Shown piece by piece: positions 1 to 17,900 of a stretch of DNA of 64,000 nt. Below the pieces are notes generated by a model. That model had not been told where the DNA came from. It ran no database searches and worked only from the letters and a program-made list of their open reading frames with translations. The stretch comes from Misgurnus anguillicaudatus. Its lineage: Eukaryota; Chordata; Actinopteri; Cypriniformes; Cobitidae. How positions within the stretch are numbered: the first letter of the stretch is position 1; each line of letters begins with the position of its first letter. The position numbers were made by a program, and so were the translations under genes. The stretch covers positions 20,643,501-20,707,500 of the forward strand of contig NC_073355.2 in the NCBI RefSeq assembly GCF_027580225.2, written 5' to 3'.

Positions 1-40
1 CTTCCTTCATATCTTTTTTGCTCGCTCACTCTTTTCACAG

Positions 41-5519
<5,479 letters not shown>

Positions 5520-6790
5520 CAATGGAGAACAACTGTGTGTACAGGCTAGTGAACCAAGAGAGCTGGATTTGTTTTTATTTGTAGCAGTGTCTTCTAAAGT
5601 ACGTGCTAGCTGCTTTTAGATGCGTTCACACTGACAGCGATTAAATCGATGGTTGGTAGTAGGCGCAAAGGTTGACATGTGTTCCACTGTCTGCACTCCC
5701 ATTGATGGCTGATGCATTACATCATTGCTCATTTGCATAAAAATGGCTGTTCCCTCAAACAGTGCACTATTTAAGGGTATAGGGAGCTGTTTCGGACACA
5801 GCCCATCTCTCATTGAAAATGAATGACTCGCTTTGTCACTACAGATCGCTCTCATTGTGAATGCCGGATTAGATCGCTGTGTGAGAGTAACTCAGACCCT
5901 TAAAGTCTGAATTTTATTTATATACTCTGACCTTTAACTGCATGGCAAATGGGCTTTGCGATGTTGCCAAAGTTTTTCTCTTTTCATGTTTTTCTTTCTT
6001 TGCTTAGCCAGTCATGTGACATCATTTTTACTGCCAAGACACTTGCGACTCACATGCCACAGAGTGCTTTCCCAAACAAACCAGAAATAAATTAATTATC
6101 TAAATGTGCCGGTACAGTATTGGTTAAACAGTGTTAGCAAACAGGAACAGTGTTGATAGTTACAGTATCGTTTTAAAAACATAATTCTACCAGTAACTTG
6201 TACGCCACAATAAAACCCATAAGAGGCAGTGTGGGATGTTCACCTTCCCACATATTCATTTACATTGGGTAACAGTTCATTGGCGAAATCACGTGTATGT
6301 GTGTCTGAAATTTCCTGTGTAATATAAGTATGAGGTTGAGTGTGTGTCTGTGTGTGTCAAACTGTTTTGTAACATTTGTACAAAGCCTTGCTTAAGTTAA
6401 CCTTGTAAATACACACAGTATATAATATTATCATTTCTTTTTTTTATTATTTAGTTTTTATATGGTTTACAAAAGTGCACTTAGGTGCATGGTCATTTTT
6501 TCAAGATGTTACTTGAAATGTTTCCTTAATATTTTTGTTTGTTTGATTTGTTTTATACACAGTATATATTATACATATATTTTGTATGAATTTAATATGA
6601 CTTTTACTTTGAAATATTGGGGTGTCCCCGTTTTAACTCCACTAGACTGTTTTTTCCCAGTTAATGGCCTTTCTCTGTGACTTACAAAATACTATGCAGA
6701 AATCTATACACCTCAATGCAAAGAAAAGAGCTCTAACCTGCAAAGAAAGTCTGTCACAAGCTATAATAAATTCTTATTGCTGAGCATATT
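5520..6790 (+). other. arhgap23: arhgap23 3' UTR with two candidate poly(A) signals
   Basis: Non-coding AT-rich sequence follows the stop codon. AATAAA occurs at 6086-6091 and again at 6765-6770; the second is followed by a T/G-rich stretch and is the better candidate for the distal cleavage site. Part of the region (about 5615-5885) has weak inverted-repeat character and may be an old short TIR element. The exact transcript end is inferred. Confidence 0.5.
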
Positions 6791-7762
6791 TCTGTCTAGT
6801 TTTGTGGTTTCTCTTGTCAAAGTTTAAGCTGCAATGTTAGCCAACACAGAAGAAGATTGATGCATATCTCTATTTGTAAAAAAAACAGATCAAGTCAAAT
6901 GTATTTTATTGAGCACTAAGACAGATTACACAAAGTGCTCTGCAAAAAATACAGGAAAAAAAGATGAATAAACAAAAGCAGGTCTCCACAAATCCTAAAT
7001 GGAAAGGAAGTGCCAAAGTTTAGGAGATGGAACCTCAAATGCACATCTCATTTGTCACAAGCCTGGAGGTACATCCAGCAATCCCTGGTAGGAATCTTAA
7101 ACTGGATTATAAATATAACTGGAAGCTAGTCTAAAGAGATCAAAACTGGTATTGGGTGATACCTTCTAGAAGACTTGCGATGTGAAAGGTGAATTATAAT
7201 AATAAGATAAAATCATCTTGATTACTTGCACTTTATCATGCAAAGAGAGTTATTCTTGCTGCTAAGCATATACGATTAATCTGATTTTGTGGTTGGTCTT
7301 GCCTAAGTTTAAGATGCATGGTCATTTTCAACACAGAGCAAGATTATTGTGATAAAAGAGAGACAGGAGATAAGTCTCTGCTTATGAAAAAGTGTTTGCA
7401 TTAATGTTAGAAAATAAAGCTTGCAATAAAAGATTTTTTATAAGTAGCCTAAATGTAACTTTAAAAACATTATTTATTATTAGGCTACACATGCAACCAA
7501 ACTCAGATTGTGACATTAAATTAAGCACTATATAGTAAAGCAATGTATATCCAAACCTCAATGTCAAGCTAAATATACAATCTGATAATACTTTTCAATT
7601 ATTTCTACATTTCTAAATAAGAAAGAAAAGCAAGTGTGGAAGAGGGATGATGGAAGAACCGTCACTAGAGATGTAGGCAACTGTAGTGTTTATGTGTACG
7701 TAGCTATATGTGGTGTGTGACAGTAGAGTTGGTCAGGTTCATCAACTTACATTTTAACTTAA
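6791..7762. other. arhgap23-plcd3 intergenic, no gene seen
   Basis: AT-rich sequence without supportable ORFs. The block 6885-7260 has the texture of a decayed LINE 3' region (a TTTTATTGAGCACTAAG-like stretch and a degenerate consensus). Nothing more specific can be named. Confidence 0.4.
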
Positions 7763-8040
7763 AGGAACAGTATGTAAGAAATGTATATCAATTAATCATA
7801 AAATGACCCTGATATGTCACTAGACATTAAGAAATAATTTTCATTTCAAATACTTATATCGCTGATAACAGTAGTCTGGCCAGGATATTGTCATTTAAAA
7901 TGTAGAGTTGCAGCCCTCAACTGATGTTTAGGTTGTCATTTCGTGTATTGGCCACCAGTTGAGTGATTGCAGTACCAGTTTTAGCCACAAGTTTTTTGAT
8001 TGCAATACCAGTTTTGGCCACAATCCTACATACTGTTCCT
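7763..8040. mobile_element. Short TIR element flanked by TTAA (278 bp)
   Basis: The left end AGGAACAGTATGTA and right end TACATACTGTTCCT are perfect inverted repeats. TTAA flanks both sides (7759-7762 and 8041-8044). The interior has an internal duplication of a GATTGCAGTACCAGTTTTAG-like unit (about 7965 and 7998). No coding capacity. Confidence 0.75.
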
Positions 8041-8744
8041 TTAATTTCAGTGATGGCGCAAAGTCAGATCATTTAGTGACAATCGGAGTCTGACTTTCCT
8101 TTGTTTGTGTGTTTGCAGTATCATTAAGACCGGGAAATACAAAGGTGAACCTATAGCCTATATGTACATAGAGCTAGCCTATGTCATGGAGGTAAACGCA
8201 CCTGTCTCAATGATGAGCACACCTGTCAGTAAAATATTGATATTTGATAGACCTTTGCATGTTTAAAAAAACAAATATATATTTTCTAGTCACACAATTA
8301 TCCAAAAGAAAATTTTCTCTCTTGAATATTGAATAGTTTCTGACTTTGGATTGTAGCCCATCAAATAGTTCATTTATAGGATATTTACTGTATTATCTGT
8401 CATATTAAAATTACTTGACCTACGTAGTAATTCAGAAGAAGATTAATAAAAACATTGTTAACTACGATTGAAGTAGCTGCATTAGTATGGTATAGTATGT
8501 AAGGAATAACTGACGACGGGGCATTGAAGTATTCGAAAATAATGGAATTAATTAGCTTGGACAACAGTTACCACAGACAGTGCTCTCGTGGTTATTTTAA
8601 GACATTTGACAGGTAAGGCGTGCGTTACAGAAAAATAATCAACACCCGTGGAACATTTCCAAACCAATCAGAATAAAGCATCCGACAGCCCCGTGTTATA
8701 AAGTATGATAAATGTGTGTGATATAGGCTATGTCTCTTGTTTTA

Positions 8745-8964
8745 GATCTGTGTTTAGCGCTCCTCGCAGAGTCGAGTTACGTGCTGCACCGTTTCACAAG
8801 CGTCAAGTGTTTCAACAGGCGTCACAGCCGCGCGCACTGATTCACACGCACTGACTGGAAGATTCATGCGCGTTTCTTCTCCGATCTGTCTGTCGATTAG
8901 TCACATTCACAGCTCGGTTCAGGACAGTTGTAAGGACTTCTGCCTGTGTCCGAGGGATCTTAAA
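8745..8964 (+). promoter_or_regulatory. plcd3: plcd3 promoter / 5' UTR, CpG-rich
   Basis: A locally CpG-rich patch (GCGCTCCTCGCAGAGTCGAG, CAGCCGCGCGCAC) stands out from the AT-rich surroundings and runs into exon 1. No TATA box is evident. An upstream ATG at 8866 is in frame with the main start and has a weak context (TTCATGC). The ATG at 8965 has A at -3 (AAAATGT) and was taken as the start. Confidence 0.55.
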
Positions 8965-11900
8965 ATGTTGGGGAACAAGAAGAAACCGGCGGCCGAAACT
9001 AAACACAAAGCGCAAGACCTGAAAGTGCACGATCCGCTGCGGAAACTCGGTAAGCTCATTTTAACATTATTTATATGGTCTCAAATGAGGAGAAAGACAT
9101 GTAGCTGAAATATTTGTCTCCTCTAAATATGCCTTCTTTTGGTTTAGGACAGAACTTTACCTCAGCAATTTCAAAAAGTCATGTTGTACACTTTTTTTTC
9201 ACAACAAGTCTTTAAAGCTGTCTTTAAAGGTGATTTTACGTGACGTACGTGTAGCATATTAAAATATCCAGCATGTACACATGCTTATATGTAAACAGTA
9301 CATGTATTCGGTTAAACATTTAAGTTATCTCTATTGAAATTTTTTTTTCCATTTTGTAAGTCGCTTTGGTTAAAAAGCCTTTGCCAAATTATTAAATGTA
9401 GAAGTTGATGTGGCAAGCTAATATCTAAATCATTTTTGACGTGATCACAGATTATCAGCCTTCTTTTTAAATTAAATGTGGACTATCAAAATACTGAAAT
9501 TTGCGTGTTGACTTTTCTTTTAAAGCTAAAAGATAGAGGCTATAAAACAGGTAGTTCCCAAACATTCCTGACTGATGAAACGTTTTTGTTCTTACAATAT
9601 GCATGTCATTATGACTTATGGTAGTACAATCGCGATCATGTGCCTTTTATGAAGTAGTTAACAAGTATAAACAGTAAACATGATGCCACATCATCCAGTG
9701 AACACTATGTGGTTTTTATGGCTAAATGAAAAGTGCAAATTTCTCTCCAATACTGAGAAAAATATAATGGGTATGCTGGTACACTTTCTTTGTCAGGTAG
9801 TACAACCCAAAAAAAATAATGCTATTTAATCAAACACATTTTATTGTATTTTAAAAGTATAGTTATTAATTAATTTAATATCAAAGGCAATCCAGCATAC
9901 AAGTCTTAAATGTACATTTATTGCAGGGGTCAGGTGGTGCAACCAGGACGTCAAATGGTGCAACTGCTATGAATGCCCTTAAGATATAAAAAGCATTAAG
10001 CGTAATAATTTTAATAAGCTAATAATTTTAGTTTAAATTAATTCAAGTTATGGTTGTCTGTAATTGTTTTTATATTTTTTGTTGTTCTTAAGTTACAGTT
10101 ATTAAATGTTAGTTTTATGGTAAAGTTGTTATACACTTTTAAAAGTTGTTCAGGATTATAATTTTAAATACCACTTTCAAATAAACAAACGATCAGCATT
10201 ACCACATTAGTGATTGCATTAAAACGTATTTGGCAAAAAGACAATGATTGGTTGTACAACCTATGGTTGTACTATGGCGTCTTTTCATAATTGTTTAGTA
10301 ATACTGGACTTTGATTACAACTTGAGTTTGATTGTTTTATTGACACCTCATGGTTTTTGATCAGATCTGTTGTATCACACCTCCGCCTGTTTTAGCTTCG
10401 AGGTTTCCAAGATCTGCTGGGAAACTGTCCGCATTCACTGGCTTCTTCCCATTACTACTATGACTGCGTAACTCGAGAGCTAAGCCTTAACTATTAGGAA
10501 TGGGCTATGTGTCATTACGTGTATCGATAAATCCTGCTTTATTATAGTAAACTTTGTGCTCATCAGTCTTATTTTCCATAATACAGTATAAGGAATGGAT
10601 TTTCATTGCAAGTTTTATTGAATATTACTAGTTCCATAGCCACAATGGACCTCATCCATCTCTACCTTTTTGATAGATGTGCCAAAAATAAATGAACTGT
10701 TTTTATATTGTACTTGTTTAATGGTGTTGATGGATTTTTTTGAAGAGGCAGTGAGAATGACTTCATGTTGCTTTTCCAGTGCACTTCACTCCAAAATAAT
10801 CAAGTGGTCCTCTTCTGTTTTAAGCGAATGGGAGAGATGAAAATCAAAGTGAAAATGTTTATTCAGCTGCTTTTAAGATTAGGTGCCTGCGAAGGGGAAT
10901 AACACATGTATGTAATGTTCATTGCGTCCATATTTACATGCTCACTATGGACAGAAGTCACATTTGGCAAGCTGTCAGCTCTGGCCTGTCCGATGGGTGA
11001 TATACTAGGCCAGTTTTCCCAACCTTTATTCTTCCACGGCACAGTTTTGATAAGTAATACGTGAAAACTTAATCTTGTTTGATGAACACAAAGATGATAT
11101 CCTGGCTGGAATTGATGAGAGTGACACATGCAGCTGTGACCAACTCAGCAATCTGGTAGTTAACTTTGAGCGCTTTTTCAAACACTGTGCCGTGTTATTT
11201 TTTCCACAGCACACCAAACAGGCGTTCACACACACTATTGTGCCGCGGCACAGTGGTTGGAAAACACTGTGCTAGGCAGATGGCATGGGGTCATTATGTG
11301 ATAAACACAGATCGGTTTCAATTACATTTACAAATTACATTAAGAAATTTGGCAGACACTTTTATCCCAAGCGACTTCCAGTGCATTTAAGTTTATTTAA
11401 GTCGTTTTATCAGTATGTGTGGAAGGAACCCATGACTTTTTGCACTTCTAATGCAATGCTCTAATTTCTTGTTTGGCAGCATTTTAATGCCAAACTCGGC
11501 CTTTACTTTCTGGTCACCATGGTGAGAGTATCTTTGCTTCAAATGCATTTTAGAGCATTCGCCATGCTTTGACTTATCATCTTCTTTTCTATCTTTTTCG
11601 GTCTACTGCTTCCTTTTAAACCGAGTTTTAATTCTACACTAAAATAAAAATGTATTAAAAATGGAAGGAAATCAGTGATTTATTTGCGTTCGAGATGGTG
11701 TAGAGCAGTGAGTGACCAGAGCAGATGTCCATGTTAAGAAAGCATCCATTTCACTGTGGCTTTATGTTTAAGTCTTTTGCGCCCCATTGAATCTTTGGCA
11801 GATATTCTGTGTCTTTTTCAGCACATAATAGCAAGGCTTAAAGCGATACTCAAGGGAAAATGAAAAAGGGGTGTAGGCCTGACAGATGTGGAATATATAA

Positions 11901-14900
11901 ATGGTCATTGTGTGAGAAATAGGTGTGTAAAGATTCTTCATTTCCCATTTGTGTTACACATAAAAATAACAGGACACATGATTGAAATAAATAATGAGGG
12001 AATTTTCATTTTTTGTTCCGTAATAAAGTACCTCGGAGGTACATATTGGTAAGGCTGTCACAATTAGGAAATTTGGCTGACGGTTAATTGCCTAATAAAT
12101 TGTGACAATTAATTGTCTGTTTAAGGGCTTTGACGATTATGACGATTAATTTTTTATTGCTTTGACATTTAGTTCTCATACATTTTTTTCACACATGTTG
12201 TACTTATTTAAAGGTGCAGTGTGTAATTTTTAGAAGGATCTCTTGACAGAAATGCAAAATAATATCCAAAACTATATTATCAGTGGTGTATAAAGACCTT
12301 TCATAATGAACCGTTATGTGCTTATTAACTTAGAACGAGACCTTTTTATCTACATACACCGAGGGTCCCTTACATGGCAGTCGCCATTTTGTGCTGCCAT
12401 TTTTCTACAGAAGCCCTTAATAGACAATTTTTTTTACGAAGTTGTCTCCGACGATGACATGTTTGTCTGTTGGCGGCTACCGTAGCTTCTCTATGTGTTT
12501 CAAAAGCGAGGGGTGAGCAGTGGAATAAGCCGTTGGTTGCAATTCACAACCTCAGCACTAGATGGCGCTAAAATTTACACACTGCACCTTTAAATTAAAT
12601 ATTTTGCAAGGTTAACCTGGCAGTAAATATTAATACACATAACACATATTTAAAAGTCATAATTTAATGAATATATTTTTCAAAAACTGAAAATTCTTCA
12701 TAAGAAAAAAACACAATAAAGTGTCTGAAAAAAACGAAAATAAAAATGCATTCAAAATAAACCGACTATACCAGAACAGGCCTTAAATAGTAGCCATTCA
12801 TACTAAGGTCAGCTCCCCCTTGTGTTTTTTAGAGAGATATGCAATCATTGCGGTGATCTGAAATCATCGCGATGAGGTCAAACAATCACGATGAGACGAT
12901 AATTTAATCATTGTGACAGTTCTACATATTGATACTAAAGAGTTTATAATAATACCTCAAAAGTACATATTGGTACCAAATGTGTGCCTAAATGTTACAA
13001 ATTAGGACCTTTTTAAAAGCGTACTGCCCAAGTGAAATTTTTCTGACAATGCTTGTTGCTGATGTTGACAGAAAGATTGACATCTTGAATCACTTGAATG
13101 ACAATTTCTCACCATGTTTGTGACTCTAGACATACAGTACTGACCTTCGAATTATCTCACAGCTGTGTGAAAGACTTCATGTCTATTTAATTAGGAAAAT
13201 ATCAAATTTTTTTGGATACAATTTCATAACAGATCCATGCTGGGAAGTGTTAGTTGCTGACACACATAGCCTTGTGAATATGATATCAACCTTTTGCAGA
13301 CACATTATACATAAATGATTACGATGTGGATAACTCTTACGGTCGTGACACTTATTTTTTACAGCATGTAACAGGTGTCATGGACAGAGGGGCCACGTTG
13401 TAAGCCTGGAAAACATATTGGAGGTGGAATTCCTTGTATTTAATGTTGTATGTGTGTGTGCTTCTCTTAGGTGTGTTGGACGATGAAGATGTGCGTGCGA
13501 TGCTTCGGGGATCAAAGGTGGTGAAGGTTCGATCTCCGCGTTGGCGGAAGGACAGGAGCCTTAAGCTTTTGGAGGACTGCGTGACTGTGTGGTGTGAGTC
13601 CAGCAAATCTTCCCGCAAGAGCGAGACGGAACAGACCTGTGAGTAAATCATCTGCTGAAACTCACACTGCTGTAACCCATATCAAATATCCGAAATCAGT
13701 TTATATCGCAGTAGTACTGTAGTTACTCTGAAAGCAGAGCAAGTGTGAGCATTCCTAGCAAGCAAAAGCCATCATTTCCCCCTTCTAGGTTAACACCACA
13801 GACCTGATATAGTCTGGCTGTGATTATTAGCCAACATATCCATGATCTTTTGCCAACTAACAACCAGGTGTTTCTGAATGACCTGAGGCCGGATTAGGCG
13901 GATTTGAAATGATAGTATTTGATGAACCTATAATAAAAGAGGTGGCGTTTGGCGGCTTTTGCATCTGAGCTCCTCATATCATATATGCAGATCCTAGTTT
14001 CATATATAGTACTTGCCAAAAATGTAAACTTGTTTGATTACTTGTCGTCATGCGTACTTTGTAAGGGTTTCGACATTCAATTGTTACTGGAAATGACCTG
14101 CAGGAAGCAAACTCGTGAATAACATGAACAACAAATCCCCCCAGGCTTAAACTTGCATAACAATTAAGCCCAGTGTGATCTCCTGGCGATTAAAGGGTCT
14201 TGTGAATGAGTCTATAATGGTGCTTGAGCATTTGTAAATAATCCCTAGTTACAGCACAGATATACGATACGTTTCTATACATTTAAACATAAACATTCAG
14301 ATTAAGGAGTCAGAGACACGCCTTACAGGAACAATAATAATTCTAGGAACAGAATTCTAGGAATTTCTGTCAACATTTTCCTGTAAAACTATCTGGCAAA
14401 GCGAGTCAACATGTTATCTTTTTTGGGTTTGGTCTACCTAAATGCCGCTGGAACACTGAAATCCCCAGTGTAAACGTGTCTGTCATCAAAATGCATCTTG
14501 GACTACTTGTTCTGATTCCAAGTAGTCGGGTACGCATTGTGATATCAGTGTCAAATCAGTGTAATCTAAACTCGAAGAAGTCATCATATCTGTACTCTTT
14601 TGTATTTTTCTGATATACGAGCTGTGTTCTGCTGACTTTTGTTGTTTTAACAGACCCCAGTGTGTTTTTGTGGTCCTAAAGCACTGCATATATTTAGTGT
14701 GTTTGTCTGATTTAGCATACAGCTCCTAAAACTAAAAAAGGCATATCAGATAAAATAGTGTAATTTTAAAAGACCAGTCATTTCCAGTTGTTATTAAAAG
14801 CTGTAGCGTTAGGTTGATATATAAATTATTTTCACCACACTAATAAACATTGTCTCATATAAGCAGTGGTGGATCTGGGTGATGGGGGATTTAGGGTCAG

Positions 14901-17900
14901 ACTTTTTTTACACATTAAATCATTTTGGCTTGGCTGTGAACATACCTACTTGTGGTGTATTGCTTTTTTCTGGGTCAGGGGCAGGAATTTCCAACCCATG
15001 TCACAGTAAACACAAACCCATGAGGTTTTGTGGACATATGAAGTTATTGATGCGTGACACAGTGTGTTTCTATGTATAGAGCTGTTGGTTTGGTTTTGTG
15101 CAACAAAAGCAGGTCATTTACCTGGAAATGTTTACATTTCTATTAGATATTGGTTTACTGAGCCCATGTTAGATTGAGCAGCTTGTATGTTGAAATCTAA
15201 TACAAAAAGTTCCACAAATTGTCTGCATGCCTTCTGTGTGAAAAGTCCATTATTGGATATCTGGTTCTATTTATGTACGTTTGTATTTTTTGCCTTTATT
15301 TGTTCAAATTAACTTATTTGATTTTCTGAGATTTTTGGAGGAGTTTATATTTTGTTTACCAATAAATGATTGGTGTCTTGGATGTCATTACCTTCACCTT
15401 TCTATGATTATTACTCTTATTTAAATTGTTCTCCACTTGGTAAAAATTATACCTTGAGTTTGACAAAGGCGATTTGTTTCACCAAAATGAAAAAATGGTG
15501 CTTCAGTGAGTGCGCAGACTTTATCCTGATGTAGCCAGTTCCTTTAACCTTGCACCTTAAAAAGATGTGTGTTTGTTTTTCTGCTTTATTGTTTGAACAA
15601 AAGGCAGAAACAATGCCGTAAGGGGTGTGTCATAGTAAGGACATGCATGTCTGCAAACTGGAAGAAACTGAGATTGTTCACCAGCCTAATAGAGCAGCAT
15701 GTCATGAGCCAGTTTATGATCAAATCAAAAAAGAAATGCATGCCCTTGATTTTACACGATAGAAATGTAAATAATAAGCTAACTGAAGACCCTGCAGGCA
15801 AAATCCACCAAGTGCATGATTACAAATGCAATACATGCCACGTTACATCACATTTCTTTACGGGATGTGTGCAAATGCATGCACAGATTTTGAAAAATCA
15901 TTGGCAGTGTGAATGAATCAAAATCAAACTGTCCGTGGACAAATCCTATACACATTTTTTTTATATTTTCTATAATCTGTAGGTGAAAAGTGCTTTTGTG
16001 AACATGCACTTCATGGCCAAAAGTATGTAAGTGACACATACCCTTTTTTAAAGGAGGTGTGGTCTTACCAAACCTGGTAGATTATTTCTTTATGGACTTT
16101 GCATTGTGCATAGGTGCAGTGTGATGGAGGAATAAAAAACTAAAGAATTTCAATGTAGAGTAAATATTTATTTAGGGAGATTGCATGACTTGTACTTGAC
16201 TTTATGCATTAGAGGATACATTATAGGAAGGTGTGAAACAGCCAAACCTCTTAAAAGCAGGGGTTGTTTGCATACTTTTCACACTGTAGTTTTAAAGTGG
16301 GACATTGTCCAAATCTGTTCACCTCACTCTTTTAGTGATTGTTAATGTATATGTAATCACACAGATTCACTATTTGCTTCCAGCCTAATGTAAACATGCC
16401 TCAGATTACACTTTGATACAGAGGCATTATGAGATTTGTGCTGTTCTAGCATATTTAATCCACCCCTGTGACCTTTTAGATGAATGCTAATTTTTTATCA
16501 CACTTATGCTCTTCATAATGGAATGATAAACCGATCTGAGAGTGTGGTAAATCCGACTTCCTATTTTAATCCTATTTAATCCCTAAATTCATGGCGCTTT
16601 ACTGGAGCATCTGAATGATTTTTCTCTTATTCGATTATTGTCTGTCTACATACTGTAGTTTAAACATTATTTGAAGAGCATTATTTGAATCATGAACTTG
16701 AGCTATCCCAAGAATATAAGCAAAATCTAACTAGTTTAATTTGACTTTTAATGATATATTTTTTTCTAAAACTCTATCAAAGAGCTTTACTGTTTAAGCA
16801 ACCAAACAGATGCTCAACATCTCCAGCAATAAAGAACTGGCAAAACATGCCTGGGTGATTCTCACGAAAACTTGGTTTTAAAAATGTCAAGCATGAAAAT
16901 GTAAAAATTGCTTAATTTTACTTTTTTTTCCCCACCAGACATTGAAAAACAAAGTCTGGAGTAAATGGGAACATTAATTTAAAAACTTTTACTTATCATT
17001 TAACACTTTTTGTAACATAATTTAAAAAATTAGTCCTAAAAAAATCTCATTACCGCAACAGTCAGAAAACATCAACACTGACATATTTTCAAAATGACAT
17101 GACAAACCTGAAAGAACATAATTTTGAGATTCTGCACATGCATTTAAAATCAAAGTATTATGCTTTTATTAATTAAATTAACATTTAATAAGCATCTGTT
17201 GCGGTAATGATAATCAAAATGTCGTGTAAGCATTCTGACAAGATAATATTTCAAATTAACTGTAAAAAAAAGATCTTACCTGGTAGCCATCTTGAAGTAA
17301 CTGGTCCATGTGCTTGGTCACTCAAAATCAAACTTTATTAAAATTCTGTATGTGTGCTTAAACTGTTCTCAAAGTGTGTTGCGGAGGATGAGAACATCAG
17401 GCATGGACACATCATTTTCCTAATTTTTCTTCATTATTATTATACATGAATATTCATTAAATATTTTTTCTGTCATCTAAAGTAGTCTAGCAAAACATCC
17501 ATTTATTTTTTTTCTTAATATTTTTGTGTTAATTTGATTAAATTACAACATAACGCATGTTCAAACACAGCCGGACACATTGCGGTAACGAGAATTTCAG
17601 CAGAAAATGAGATAAAATTTACAATGATAAATTCTTATGTTGAAATCACACATTGTGCAAGGTAGAACACAGTATTGTGTTAATTCTGATGCTTTTTAAT
17701 GTTACTATAATACACATTTTAAAGCTAAAATCATTAGTGCCGTGGTGTTTCAATGGTTTCGTGACAATCACCCGCCTAATGCTGAAAATTCATTATACTA
17801 GTTCTTCATGTGTTGTTTTTATAAAATTTATCAAATTCATATTTCATTATATTAATATTTAGATGTCACCTTACTTACAATACACTAAACCTAAATAAAA

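Noticed and set aside
8119..8145. Exon-like TATCATTAAGACCGGGAAAT between AG and GT
   Set aside because: Upstream of plcd3 exon 1, no phase constraint and no family match.
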